Shown: piece by piece, positions 6,928 through 14,702 of the stretch
Numbering within the stretch: the stretch's first letter is position 1
Layout of the letters: each line of letters begins with the position of its first letter
Assembly (NCBI GenBank): GCA_965602635.1
Contig: CBFCZU010000058.1
Coordinates: 1-19,035 of the forward strand
Length of the DNA: 19,035 nucleotides
Reading direction: 5' to 3'
Source of the DNA: CBFCZU01 sp965602635
GTDB taxonomy: Bacteria > Planctomycetota > Phycisphaerae > SM23-33
Notes under the pieces: model-generated
What the model saw: only the letters and a program-made list of their open reading frames with translations
What the model was told of the DNA's origin: nothing
The model's database searches: none
Translations under genes and position numbers: made by a program

Positions 6928-8118
6928 CTACTCCTCTTCCTTATTCGCGGCCCATTCGATGGACCGCCTCATGATCGTCTTGCCGCTTCCGGTGAGTCTA
7001 TAGATGTCGAAGCTGCCGTTGCCCCAAGGCAGGTGGACCCGGCGGCCCGCCGCGGTCGCCCCGTCATAGAGGTGCGCTCCGGTCTCGAGGACGGTCAGCA
7101 CGTAAAAGGGGCCTTCCGTCTTCTTGGCGAGCGCCTGGATGTCGGGAGAGATCGAACCATCGAGGCTGCAAATATGCTGGCCGGAAGCAAAAATGGTCAC
7201 GGCGCCGGCGCTGAAGAGCGACGTGATGTAATACTGGTTGTCGATAATGTCCGCTGCATTGTTGTTCGCGTAGCTTCGCGCCGACGACGAGAAGCCGAAG
7301 TCGTCGTACAGATCCGTGTCTTCGTTGACGACGCCGATGGTAGTGTCCCGCAGCTTGGTGCCCAGCTCACTGCCGTTTATCGTGTCGGGGACGTAGGCCA
7401 CGTCCGCCCTGGCCTTGCCGGCGGCGTAGTCAATGTCCTCTTCCGTGTCGGAGGCGGCGATCACGGTCACCTTGAACCCCCATGACTCCATCATCGTCTT
7501 CCGGGTGAATTCCTGGGGGGTGAGGACCGCCGCATCTGTGACGACGAACAGCACCTTCAGGCTGTCATCTTCGTTCTCTGGCCAGGCCTGGGCGCGGATG
7601 GCGACGGCGGAGGCGATGACCATCTCGCCGCGCTTGATGGTGACCGTGATCCGCTTGACGCCCGTGGCCGCCCCGACAGGGGTCATCAGATCGTCCGGAT
7701 CTACCCACGTGACCGCCACGGCGCGCGACCATCCCTCAAAGCTCGAAATGTCGATCCCGTCCTTGTTCTGCGGCGGGGAGGCAGACCAGCCGCTGTAGTC
7801 GTCCACGTCGTCGAAAAGATCGCGCTTTGCGCTGTTCTCGCTTCCTTCGAGGCCGAAACTGTCGGGGTCATCGAGTTCCTCGTAGCGAAGGCTGAGGATT
7901 TCGCCCATCAGCGCCTGGGCGAGCAACTGTCCCCGGCCACGGGTGCCCGTCAAGTACTGCGTGCGCTTGGATGCCCCCAGGGTGTTCAGGGCGACCGCGA
8001 ACATTCCACCCACGATGAGAACCGAAACGGTCGCCTCGATCAGACTGAACCCCCGCTGGCGGCGGCGGTCACGACGGCCCGGTGCAGTCCGACGCGCGTT
8101 GAGGCAGGCGGATGTCAC
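6928..8118 (-). CDS. GspI-like pseudopilin fused to a Rossmann/ThuA-like domain
   Basis: This 396-residue protein has a type IV prepilin N-terminus: basic residues, then QRG|FSLIEATVSVL with predicted cleavage after Gly23 and Glu28 at +5. The pilin-like part spans about residues 24-185; ordinary GspI proteins are only about 120-130 residues. The remaining 200 residues form a second domain with alternating hydrophobic strands (LKVLFVV at about 187-193, FKVTVI, DVAYVPDTI), the segment TTIGVVNEDTDLYDDFGF, and a closing IEWAAN. This layout is like the flavodoxin/ThuA (glutamine-amidotransferase-like) domains attached to secreted proteins in planctomycetes; no catalytic Cys-His-Glu triad is evident. 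The GTG start at 8118 was chosen because GGAGGAG lies just upstream; the gene starts 2 bases after the GspJ-like stop, suggesting coupled translation. The C-terminal domain would sit at the tip of the pseudopilus. Its function is unknown. Confidence 0.75.
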   Translation of the reverse strand: MTSACLNARRTAPGRRDRRRQRGFSLIEATVSVLIVGGMFAVALNTLGASKRTQYLTGTRGRGQLLAQALMGEILSLRYEELDDPDSFGLEGSENSAKRDLFDDVDDYSGWSASPPQNKDGIDISSFEGWSRAVAVTWVDPDDLMTPVGAATGVKRITVTIKRGEMVIASAVAIRAQAWPENEDDSLKVLFVVTDAAVLTPQEFTRKTMMESWGFKVTVIAASDTEEDIDYAAGKARADVAYVPDTINGSELGTKLRDTTIGVVNEDTDLYDDFGFSSSARSYANNNAADIIDNQYYITSLFSAGAVTIFASGQHICSLDGSISPDIQALAKKTEGPFYVLTVLETGAHLYDGATAAGRRVHLPWGNGSFDIYRLTGSGKTIMRRSIEWAANKEEE

Positions 8119-8120
8119 TC

Positions 8121-9185
8121 TTACTCCTCCCCCAGATACGGCTGGTTGAGTGTCACTGCCGAGGTTAGCACTCCGGACGCCGGGAGCTCGCCCGTCCGCA
8201 GCGAGATCTCGATCGCATACAGCCGGCCGTGGGGCCCGGGGTCGATCTCAGGCATCTTCGCCCGACCATAGACGTAGTAGGTGAGCGACTGCCCGGAGTC
8301 GCACGTCCACGAACCGCCGCCGTTGCTGGTGACCAGCAGGCCCGACCCGCCGGCTGTGTCGTATCGTACACTCGCCGAATAGACGTCCGCGACCCATTGG
8401 AGTACCAGGCATAGCCCCTCACCGGGGTCGAGCCCCGAGACGTTACTGAACGTAAACTGCCTCAAGGAGGACCCTCCCAGGTCGGCTTCGACCATCGTGT
8501 GTTCCTCGAGCGGGCTCCCCTCGGGCAGACCGCCGCTTGTTGCCTTGCGGAGTTGGACCCGGGTGACGCCATCGGGCGTGCCCTTGGCCTGCGCCGCGAA
8601 CAGGATGCGCGTCACTCTCCAGGAGAGCGCCTTTGAAGGCAGGTTTGCTGGTTTGAAATACTGCCCGACCCATGCGTTGCTCGCGATGTCGTAAGTGCCG
8701 CCGCTGACCGGCGTGTGGTGGGCGGCCAGTTCGAGCTCCTCGGTCTCGAGCAGATACTCGGACGCCTGCGTGGTGTAGCTCAGGTTGAACTCCTGGACAC
8801 TCTCAATGAAGATGCCGGCCACCGAGCCGTCGTACCTGCGAATGAGCGGGTCGCCGGCCGTGCCCGACCATTCGTAGGAGATCGTGTGATAGGCGTCATG
8901 TCGCCAGACGGTGAACTCGATGGCCGTCGGCTCGTACTTGGACACTGACACGGCCGAGCAAAGCTCGGCGGCGATCTGATCGGCGGTCGCGGCCACATCG
9001 GCGCCTGGGAACGAAGACTGGTCGGCACCAGGCAGGGCGTGCGAGGCCAGCAGGATGGCCGAGCCTATGGCGACCGCCAGTATGGAGACGATCGCGATGG
9101 TGACGGTCATCTCAATCAGCGTAAACCCGCCCCGGCAGGTCTGCCATCGCGGGCGGCTGCGGATTATCGTGCCCGCACGCCTCAT
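8121..9185 (-). CDS. GspJ-like pseudopilin with inserted beta-sandwich domain
   Basis: This 354-residue protein has a prepilin N-terminus, CRGG|FTLIEMTVTIAIVSIL, with predicted cleavage after Gly20 and Glu25 at +5. The pilin part (about 21-145) and the last strands (about 319-349, RLYAIEISLRTGE then SAVTLNQPY) fit GspJ, but GspJ is normally about 200 residues. The extra segment (about 150-308) reads like a secreted beta-sandwich: GQYFKP, a V-T-R-I strand, TPDGVTRVQLRKA, GLPEGSPLEE, FTFSNVSGLDPGEGLCLVL, then SNGGGSWTCDSGQSLTYYVYG. This recalls 'choice-of-anchor'-type modules of extracellular proteins. The insert may bind a substrate or surface at the tip. The ATG at 9185 overlaps the TGA of the upstream gene (ATGA), indicating coupled translation. 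The pseudopilin class is assigned from position, the E5 residue and the terminal strands. Confidence 0.75.
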   Translation of the reverse strand: MRRAGTIIRSRPRWQTCRGGFTLIEMTVTIAIVSILAVAIGSAILLASHALPGADQSSFPGADVAATADQIAAELCSAVSVSKYEPTAIEFTVWRHDAYHTISYEWSGTAGDPLIRRYDGSVAGIFIESVQEFNLSYTTQASEYLLETEELELAAHHTPVSGGTYDIASNAWVGQYFKPANLPSKALSWRVTRILFAAQAKGTPDGVTRVQLRKATSGGLPEGSPLEEHTMVEADLGGSSLRQFTFSNVSGLDPGEGLCLVLQWVADVYSASVRYDTAGGSGLLVTSNGGGSWTCDSGQSLTYYVYGRAKMPEIDPGPHGRLYAIEISLRTGELPASGVLTSAVTLNQPYLGEE

Positions 9186-9667
9186 AGCGCTGCCGCCTTT
9201 CCCGTGCTCGGGTCCAGCATGATGGTCTTCAAAACCTTGCCTACTTGGAGGACGACGAACCCGCTCCTGTTGGGCGTGCCGAAGCCGTCGAATCTCACGA
9301 CCGGGGTACCGTCGAAGTCGACGAGAAGTAGATGCGCCCGGTAGGGGGCCTCGGCGAACCGTACGGTGTAGTCCAGAGAAGACTTCTCCAGGGCACTCAT
9401 CCCCGGCACGGTCAGCATGTCTCCGGCAACGTTGAAGCTGACGGTCACTGTCTCGCCGGTGGTGTATGCCTTGGCTTGGGCCAGCCCCAGGTCGGCCACT
9501 ATACGCCGAGCGGCCGACTCCGCGCGGTAGCGGGCGTCGGCCTCAGCGTATCTGGGAATTGCGATGGCCGAGAGCGTGCCGATGATGGCCACCACGACCA
9601 CAAGCTCGAGGAGGCTGAACCCGCCAGCAGGTCCAGCCCGCGCGACTTGGCCTGTTGGGATGGCCAC
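9182..9667 (-). CDS. gspH: GspH-like minor pseudopilin
   Basis: This 161-residue protein has a class III signal: GPAGG|FSLLELVVVVAIIGTLSAIAIP, predicted cleavage after Gly16, Glu21 at +5. The GTG at 9667 was chosen because GGAGGG lies exactly 7 bases upstream; a GTG at 9682 would add five residues with a poorer site. Downstream of the helix, RYRAESAARRIVADLGLAQAKAY resembles the GspH/FimT helix continuation, followed by short strands (VTVSFN, LLLVDFDG, VVRFDGFG, VVLQVG). The C-terminus DPSTGKAAAL resembles the GspH/FimT end (V-x-P-x-T-G). Its role would be a minor subunit near the pseudopilus tip. It is followed without a gap by the GspJ-like gene (4-base overlap) and preceded by a 171-base spacer carrying a hairpin. 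Confidence 0.8.
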   Translation of the reverse strand: MAIPTGQVARAGPAGGFSLLELVVVVAIIGTLSAIAIPRYAEADARYRAESAARRIVADLGLAQAKAYTTGETVTVSFNVAGDMLTVPGMSALEKSSLDYTVRFAEAPYRAHLLLVDFDGTPVVRFDGFGTPNRSGFVVLQVGKVLKTIMLDPSTGKAAAL

Positions 9668-9790
9668 CGGATATCCCTCCACCCGTCCTTGGCGCTGGCG
9701 TTCGCCTGCTTTGTGATTGCCCGCAGGCGGGGCGGGTTGGCCCCGCGTGTGCTCGACGAGCCGCCTGAAGTCGTTGCCGTCTCCTGGCCA

Positions 9791-9808
9791 GACGGCTCGT
9801 CAGCCGTC
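9791..9808 (-). other. Hairpin between gspG and gspH
   Basis: GACGGCT (9791-9797) and AGCCGTC (9802-9808) form a 7-bp stem with a 4-base loop, in the 171-base spacer after the major pseudopilin gene. There is no T-run downstream on the transcribed strand, so full intrinsic termination is unlikely. A role in partial termination or in stabilising the upstream pilin mRNA is inferred from position. Confidence 0.45.
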
Positions 9809-9838
9809 AAAGAGCCACAAAGCAGTTCAACTGTCCGA

Positions 9839-10315
9839 TTAGTACGCGCTGTAGGCCTTGCCCGCGGCGTCCACCTCGGTGATGACGCAGTTGGCCGTGA
9901 TGTCGCCGGTGGCCTCGCTGTAGATCCAGCCGACACCAACGCCGTCCACCGCGGCTATCCCTAGGTTGCCCTTATTGGCGCCTACCGGCAGCGGGGGGAC
10001 CTTTCTCATGTAGGGCCCGAAGATGTGGGTGGCGTCCCTGGTCGCCTGGGAGTCTCTGGCGGCGTCCGTGTACTGGGTCAACTGCGCGTCGGCGTCGGCC
10101 ACAAGCGGAAAGGCGCCGTCGTGCTCGGCGGCGAACAGGTCGATCGCAGACCTCATGATGGCGAGGTTGCCCGTCAGGGCCGCGTCAGCGGCACCGGCCG
10201 AGCCCCGGCTCATGCGGGGAATCGCGATCGCCCCAATGATCCCGATGATCACCACGACGATGACCAGTTCCAGCAAACTGAAGCCTTTGCTGCTTTTTCT
10301 CTGGTGCCAGTTCAT
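9839..10315 (-). CDS. gspG: Major pseudopilin GspG-like
   Basis: This 158-residue protein has the clearest type IV prepilin signal in the window: short basic leader, then SSKG|FSLLELVIVVVIIGIIGAIAIPRMS, cleavage after Gly11 and Glu16 at +5. Length and the absence of an added domain fit a major pseudopilin, the shaft subunit. The helix is followed by ALTGNLAIMRSAIDLFAAEHDGAFP, which matches the GspG/PilE pattern of helix, then a D-G-x-F/Y-P turn. The C-terminus contains GWIYSEATGDITANC, similar to the end of planctomycete-type pilins. The ATG at 10315 has AAGGAG 8 bases upstream. The gene is flanked by the two largest spacers of the operon, consistent with separate or stronger expression than its neighbours. 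Confidence 0.9.
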   Translation of the reverse strand: MNWHQRKSSKGFSLLELVIVVVIIGIIGAIAIPRMSRGSAGAADAALTGNLAIMRSAIDLFAAEHDGAFPLVADADAQLTQYTDAARDSQATRDATHIFGPYMRKVPPLPVGANKGNLGIAAVDGVGVGWIYSEATGDITANCVITEVDAAGKAYSAY

Positions 10316-10619
10316 CTCACGTTCTCCTTCTCATGGCCCCTTATGGGTTCGATAGTCCCGTTACCATCCCGCTTCGGGGTCTCTGGCAGAATCAGGCGGG
10401 TCCGCTGAGATCTCCGCCATCGCCACGCCGCAAAGGGGGCTCTTTGTGGCGGGCCCTCGTTCGTCTGTCAGAGGCTCTTTAGATTCGTCGTCTATCTGGG
10501 GTCGCCGCTTTAGCAGTGCACCCGGCTTGGGGCCAAGCCCCCCGACGGCGCATAGCAACACCACCGAAGGCAGCTCCTGGCCGCGGCGACGGTTTGACAA
10601 GTGCTTGCGGTAAAGGACG
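10316..10619. other. Leader region upstream of gspG
   Basis: These 304 bases separate the GspC/PilP-like gene from gspG and hold no supported gene. A 10-bp inverted repeat lies at 10426-10451 (CGCCGCAAAG/CTTTGTGGCG, loop GGGGCT); it is perfect only with a G-T pair on the + strand RNA and has one A-C mismatch on the transcribed strand. A small CCCG/CGGG hairpin (loop CTT on the + strand) lies at about 10370-10380. On the transcribed strand a structured 5' leader is possible. I found no good promoter hexamers and could not match a known riboswitch class. Confidence 0.45.
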
Positions 10620-11168
10620 TTACAGTGAACCATCGGTTTGCGGGACTGTCTCCAGAGTCAGTTCCACCCGCTTTCCCCCGAATTCGAGGACAGCGGACCG
10701 TTTAGATACTGAGATCAGCTTCATACCGTTGAGTTCCTGGCCTACTCGGAGGCACTTGCCGTCCACGATGGCCCGCCCGCCGTCGCTGGCGAGGATCACG
10801 GCCGTCAGATTGTGGACGGGCTCGGCCGGCTTGGCTCTGCCCCTGGGTTTGGCTCGAGGCTCGGGCTTGGGCGGACAAAGCTCCGCCAACCACGTCTGAG
10901 AGAGCTTGAAGGCGTCTCGGACTTCCCCCGAGTCGAAATCTTCCGATGAGGCCAGCTCTCGAAGCCTCGCTGCAAGCGAAGACCCTTCGCTGGCCTGGGT
11001 TTCGGAGTTCGCTGCGCTCGGGAGGTAATCGGCCGCGGCCTGCTCGGCCGCACCTGCCTTGGCGGGAGTGGCGTCGCCGGGGCGAAGGACAGTCCTGTCC
11101 GCTACCAGTGCCCCAGCCGCCACTACCAAGAGGAAGATGGAAATCCTCTGTTTCTTGGAAATCTTCAT
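10620..11168 (-). CDS. GspC/PilP-like inner-membrane protein
   Basis: This 182-residue protein has a short basic start and one transmembrane helix (about 9-24). A long linker rich in Ala, Ser and Pro follows (about 28-117, including PKPEPRAKPRGRAKPAEP). The C-terminal domain (about 118-172) is LTAVILASDGGRAIVDGKCL, R-V-G-Q, G-M-K-L-I-S-V, AVLEFGGKRVEL, matching the small beta-domain shared by the GspC homology region and PilP. In type II secretion this domain contacts the secretin; in type IV pili PilP links PilN/O to PilQ. No secretin gene is present here, so its partner lies elsewhere. The gene follows pilO by 50 bases. The ribosome binding site is weak, but the ATG sits directly before the membrane helix. 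Confidence 0.75.
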   Translation of the reverse strand: MKISKKQRISIFLLVVAAGALVADRTVLRPGDATPAKAGAAEQAAADYLPSAANSETQASEGSSLAARLRELASSEDFDSGEVRDAFKLSQTWLAELCPPKPEPRAKPRGRAKPAEPVHNLTAVILASDGGRAIVDGKCLRVGQELNGMKLISVSKRSAVLEFGGKRVELTLETVPQTDGSL

Positions 11169-11218
11169 ACCAACGGGAGCAGACGATATGAATCACCCGC
11201 CGGCAAATCTGAGCTGGA

Positions 11219-11794
11219 TTATTCTCTGGCCGACCTGGGCTCCGGGGCCGCGTACCAGAGCAACTCGAACTTGAACGTGGCCAGGCCGGTCGGATCGCCG
11301 GGGGCGGACGATACCTCCGACGTGGACACGCAGGTGTCCGGATAGGTCTTGTTGAGCGCGTGCAGGAACGTGATGCAGGTCTGGTAGGTTCCTGTGCCCG
11401 CCAGCGTGATGGGAACGGCCGTATATCTCGATGCGCTGGAACTGGGCCCCAGGCGAACGTCGTCAATGTTCAGCTTGCTCCTGGTGGCGAGGTCGGCTAT
11501 GCCGGCGACCCGCTGGTTGACGCGGCTGGCGGGCTGGAGCCGGATCGCGTTGTTGGCCAGAGCCTTCTGGGTGTCCAACAGTTGGCTCTGGAGGTCAGTG
11601 GCGAGATCGGACGTTTCCGTACACTTGAGGCGCTGATCGTGCAGCCGGGCGCGGTTGCCCGCGGCGTGCGCGCGCTTGCTCATAGTGGGGCGTATTCCCG
11701 CAAGGTAAACCAGCGCCGTAACGGCCAGGAGGGCGGCCGCACCCGCCGCGTCGATGCGCCACAGTTTCCAAGCCTTCAGGTCTGTCCCCTTCAT
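11219..11794 (-). CDS. pilO: PilO-like assembly protein
   Basis: This 191-residue protein has one membrane helix near the N-terminus (about 15-34), a coiled-coil-like stretch (about 36-80, ending in SQLLDTQKALANN), and a C-terminal alpha/beta domain containing GTGTYQTCITFLHALNKTYP, the typical PilO/GspM pattern G-x-Y-x-x-x-x-x-F-L-x-x-L. PilO pairs with PilN to align the platform with the outer envelope. The ATG at 11794 was chosen because GGAGG lies 7 bases upstream; an earlier start at 11827 would add 11 residues. The start overlaps the stop of pilN by one base (TGATG), indicating coupling. The C-terminal tail APEPRSARE is not conserved in any family I recognise. Confidence 0.85.
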   Translation of the reverse strand: MKGTDLKAWKLWRIDAAGAAALLAVTALVYLAGIRPTMSKRAHAAGNRARLHDQRLKCTETSDLATDLQSQLLDTQKALANNAIRLQPASRVNQRVAGIADLATRSKLNIDDVRLGPSSSASRYTAVPITLAGTGTYQTCITFLHALNKTYPDTCVSTSEVSSAPGDPTGLATFKFELLWYAAPEPRSARE

Positions 11795-12411
11795 CACTGG
11801 GCCTCCTGCTTTCGCCCCAGCAGACATCTGATCTGGAACGCCATGGCTTTTCCGGCCATGAAAGCCTCCCGATTCGTCTTCACGGCCGTCACCTTCTCGA
11901 ACAGTGTCGAGCCTTCGAGGCGAAGCACGAACTGCGAGATGGCCTTCTGCGAGCGGCCGAAACCGCTGATGTCAAGTATGTAGCGCTTTGGCTTGGGCGC
12001 GGGCGCGGGCTCGCCCTTGGTCGGTTTCTTGCTCTTCTCGACGGCCTCGGGCTCCAGCTTGCAGCGCTTCAGGACCAGGTCGTCATCAAGGTTCTTGGCC
12101 AGCAGGGCGAGCACGACGGCCCAGTCGGGCTGTTCGCCCACGGCCCGGTTGGCTTCCAGCGTCATCCGAGCCTTCCCGACCTTGCCCCGGAGCATGCGAA
12201 CCTGGCGGTCCCACTTCTCGGTCTCCGCCGCTGCCTTGGTGATATCGTCGGCCAGGGCGACATCGGGCCCCTCCGAGGTTGACTGGTAAAGGGCATAGGC
12301 CCCCACAATCCCCACCGCGTAAGCAGTGCAGGCGATGATCCAGGTCCGCATGCGGGCGCGGCGGCTCTTGACTTCTAGCCTGCGTTTCGGGATGAGATTG
12401 AAGCTTGTCAC
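11794..12411 (-). CDS. pilN: PilN-like assembly protein
   Basis: This 205-residue protein begins MTSFNLIPKRR, the conserved N-terminal motif by which PilN docks on PilM. A membrane helix follows (about 24-43), then a helical stretch (about 50-92) that is probably a coiled coil, a Lys/Pro-rich linker (KPTKGEPAPAPKPKR), and a ferredoxin-like domain (about 154-198: YILDISGFGRSQKAISQFVLRLE then FEKVTAVKTN). The GTG at 12411 was chosen because the PilN motif starts there and GAGGG lies 8 bases upstream; it begins 4 bases after the pilM stop. An earlier start overlapping pilM is unlikely. PilM plus PilN do the job of GspL of classical type II secretion. Confidence 0.88.
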   Translation of the reverse strand: MTSFNLIPKRRLEVKSRRARMRTWIIACTAYAVGIVGAYALYQSTSEGPDVALADDITKAAAETEKWDRQVRMLRGKVGKARMTLEANRAVGEQPDWAVVLALLAKNLDDDLVLKRCKLEPEAVEKSKKPTKGEPAPAPKPKRYILDISGFGRSQKAISQFVLRLEGSTLFEKVTAVKTNREAFMAGKAMAFQIRCLLGRKQEAQ

Positions 12412-12415
12412 GGTT

Positions 12416-13471
12416 CTAACCCTCAGCAAACTGGGCAAGGCCCACCGACGCCGTCAGTGCCGGGTCGCTGCACCTGTCCTGAAGCGGCCCTGAGCAGTCG
12501 GCAATGTCGGTCGGCGCCACGGTCCGCACTTCCATTTCCAGGGCCGACGAGATGTATTCCCGGATGCCGGGGATCGCCGCGCCCCCGCCCACCAGGATCA
12601 GCCGTTCGATGGCGGCGTCGCGGTACTGGCTGGTGGCATACGAGATGGACAGACGCACCTCGTCCAGCATGGAAGCCAGGTGAGCCAGGATCATGCCACG
12701 CACGGCCTGGAATGATTCCCAATTCGCTCCCTCGCCATCGGGGCCCGGCTGGATGCCCACCTCGCCGAGGATCGAATCGATGGTTTCGGGCCCGAGGCCC
12801 AGCTTCTTGCCAATGGCTTTGAACAGGGGGTGAATCCCCGTCTCGCCCAGCGTTCGCTCGTACACCACCGCCTCCTGGAACAGCAGGACCAGCCTGGCGG
12901 CGGACCAGCCCATGTCCAGCAGGCAGGTGATTCCGCCGGACAGGACCGGCGCGCACGCCCGGACGACGGCACAGGCGTGGATGTCGAGTGCCCGCACGTT
13001 GAAGCCCTCGTTCTCGAAGCAGTCGGCGAATGCGTTCGCGTTGGCGTGGGTGCATCCGGCGGCCATCACCCGGTTTACCTCCTTGCCGTGGGAGGGGGCG
13101 GGCAGGTCCCAGCACGCCATCTCAAGGGAGTCCGGCTTGCACTTGTGAATCCTCGCCAGCTCGGTGCGGGCGATCTGATCGACCGGCGCGCCCGAGCCGC
13201 GCGGAGGCACGTCCAGGATGCCCGTCATGAGCTTCTCCGTCGGCACGGCCAGCACGATGTGCTTTCCGGCGAACCCCTGCCGCTCGAGCACGCCGCGCAG
13301 TTGGCGGACCTCCGACCGGTCAGTGTCTCCGTCGGGATTCTCTCGGGGCAGCGCCGCCGCCGCGCTCACGCGCCATCCGTCGCCGGAGCGACGCAGTTGG
13401 GCGGCCTTGATGTACCGCTTGCCCAGATCGACCCCGATGGGCGAGCGCCCTTGTCGTCCCTTTCGCTTCAT
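12416..13471 (-). CDS. pilM: PilM, actin-like ATPase of the assembly platform
   Basis: This 351-residue protein has the actin/FtsA-like fold: phosphate 1 I-G-V-D-L-G (12-17), the phosphate 2-like LLDMGWSAARLVL (184-196), and an adenosine motif LILVGGGAAIPGIREYIS (291-308). It is cytoplasmic and in type IV pili binds the N-terminal tail of PilN. Length is close to the usual 350. GGGAGG lies 8 bases upstream of the ATG at 13471, inside the 4-base space after gspF. Its presence makes this a PilM/N/O system rather than a GspL/M system. Confidence 0.92.
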   Translation of the reverse strand: MKRKGRQGRSPIGVDLGKRYIKAAQLRRSGDGWRVSAAAALPRENPDGDTDRSEVRQLRGVLERQGFAGKHIVLAVPTEKLMTGILDVPPRGSGAPVDQIARTELARIHKCKPDSLEMACWDLPAPSHGKEVNRVMAAGCTHANANAFADCFENEGFNVRALDIHACAVVRACAPVLSGGITCLLDMGWSAARLVLLFQEAVVYERTLGETGIHPLFKAIGKKLGLGPETIDSILGEVGIQPGPDGEGANWESFQAVRGMILAHLASMLDEVRLSISYATSQYRDAAIERLILVGGGAAIPGIREYISSALEMEVRTVAPTDIADCSGPLQDRCSDPALTASVGLAQFAEG

Positions 13472-13475
13472 CCTG

Positions 13476-14702
13476 CTATCCTCCCGTCATGGCGGTCAAG
13501 TCAAACAGCGGCATGAACATGCTCACGGCAACGAAGGCGACCAGAACGCCCAAGAGAATGAGAATCACCGGTTCGATAATGCTCGTCAGCGCCTGTACGA
13601 TGACCTCGTTTTCCTCGTCCATAAAGTCGGCGATGTTCAGCAGCAGCGTGCCCACCTGCCCGCTCTGCTCGCCGCTGGTGATAGCCTCGCAGATGGACGG
13701 GCTGATAAGATCGCTCTGTCGAAATGCCGAGCTGATCGGCTCGCCCTTGACAACGGCCTCCTCGGCCTTGGTGACCAGCTCGGCGTAGTGCACGTTCGTG
13801 GTGCCGGCGCGGGTGAGCCTCAGGGCTTCCAGCACGGGCACCTGGCTGTCCAGCAGCAGGCCGAGCAGGCGGGTGATCCGCGCGGTGGCGAAGCTCTGCA
13901 CGATGCTGCCGAACTGCGGCGTCTTCAGCGCCATGGTGTCCATGGTGCGTTTGCCCCCGGGGCTGCGGCTCCAGAATTTCAGCCCCACTACACCCGCGAC
14001 GATCAGGATCAGCAGCGCCCACCAGTACGACCGGAGGCCGTCGCTGAGCGTGATGATCACCTGGGTGGTGGGTGGCAGCGGCACGTCCAGCGACTCGAAG
14101 AGCATCCCGAAACGCGGGATCACGAACACCAGCAGGATCCCCAGGACACTGAGGGCGGCCACCACCAGCAGGGCGGGGTACACGAGCGCGCCCACGATGC
14201 AGTTTCGCACGTGTATGCGCTTCTGCGTCAGTTTGGTCAGGCGCTCCAGCATGGTCGAGAGATTGCCCGCGGACTCGCCGACGGCGACCAGGCTGCAATA
14301 GACGTTGTCAAAGTACTGCGGGTGCGCGCCCATGGCCTCGGCCAGCGGGGTGCCCTCCTCCACGTCCTTGCGGATCTCGCCGATGATATAGCGCAACGGC
14401 CCGGGCTTGACCTGCCGCTTGAGCGCCCCCAGCGCCTGCACGAGCTGCGTGCCGGACATGACGAGCACGTGAAGCTGCCGCGTGAACATGGACAGGTCCC
14501 TGAGACGCTGGCGGCGCGACTGTCTCTTTTGCCTGCCGCTGGCCTCTTCCTCCACGGGCGCCGGTGCGGCCACGTCGTCCAGCTCGGTCACGAACAGCCC
14601 GCGCTGGCGCAGACTCTGGGTGGCCTCGACCGCGTCGGTGGCCTCGATCGTGTCGGTCACCTCCCGACCTGATTTGTCATAGGCGCGGTAGGCGAGCTTC
14701 AT
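13476..14702 (-). CDS. gspF: GspF/PilC inner-membrane platform protein
   Basis: This 408-residue protein matches GspF/PilC. A short N-terminal region (about 1-45, YRAYDKSGREVTDTIEATDA then LRQRGLFVTEL) is followed by two T2SSF domains (about 68-193 and 271-393) and three membrane helices (about 170-196, 224-243 and 374-396). Typical motifs include FTRQLHVLVMSGTQLVQAL in the first domain, YFDNVYCSLVAVGESAGNL before the first helix, and FGSIVQSFATARITRLLGLLLDSQVPVLEAL in the second. It anchors the ATPase in the membrane and takes part in pseudopilus assembly. The ATG overlaps the stop of the ATPase gene by 4 bases (ATGA), so the two are probably coupled. Confidence 0.95.
   Translation of the reverse strand: MKLAYRAYDKSGREVTDTIEATDAVEATQSLRQRGLFVTELDDVAAPAPVEEEASGRQKRQSRRQRLRDLSMFTRQLHVLVMSGTQLVQALGALKRQVKPGPLRYIIGEIRKDVEEGTPLAEAMGAHPQYFDNVYCSLVAVGESAGNLSTMLERLTKLTQKRIHVRNCIVGALVYPALLVVAALSVLGILLVFVIPRFGMLFESLDVPLPPTTQVIITLSDGLRSYWWALLILIVAGVVGLKFWSRSPGGKRTMDTMALKTPQFGSIVQSFATARITRLLGLLLDSQVPVLEALRLTRAGTTNVHYAELVTKAEEAVVKGEPISSAFRQSDLISPSICEAITSGEQSGQVGTLLLNIADFMDEENEVIVQALTSIIEPVILILLGVLVAFVAVSMFMPLFDLTAMTGG

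Noticed and set aside
10317..10334. Tiny open frame on the - strand (M-R-R-R-T) overlapping the gspG ribosome binding site
   Set aside because: An ATG-to-TGA run this short is expected by chance; it has no ribosome site of its own.
10594..10621. TTGACA on the + strand upstream of 10620 as a promoter
   Set aside because: No acceptable -10 lies at 15-19 bases downstream, and there is no + strand gene for it to serve.
12412..12438. Earlier start for pilN inside pilM
   Set aside because: The codon there is TTG, it overlaps pilM by 23 bases, and the conserved SFNLIP motif begins at the GTG at 12411 with GAGGG upstream.
13218..14672. Long open frame on the + strand opposite gspF
   Set aside because: It is an antisense frame with low-complexity His/Gln/Arg-rich translation and no ribosome binding site; gspF is clearly on the - strand.
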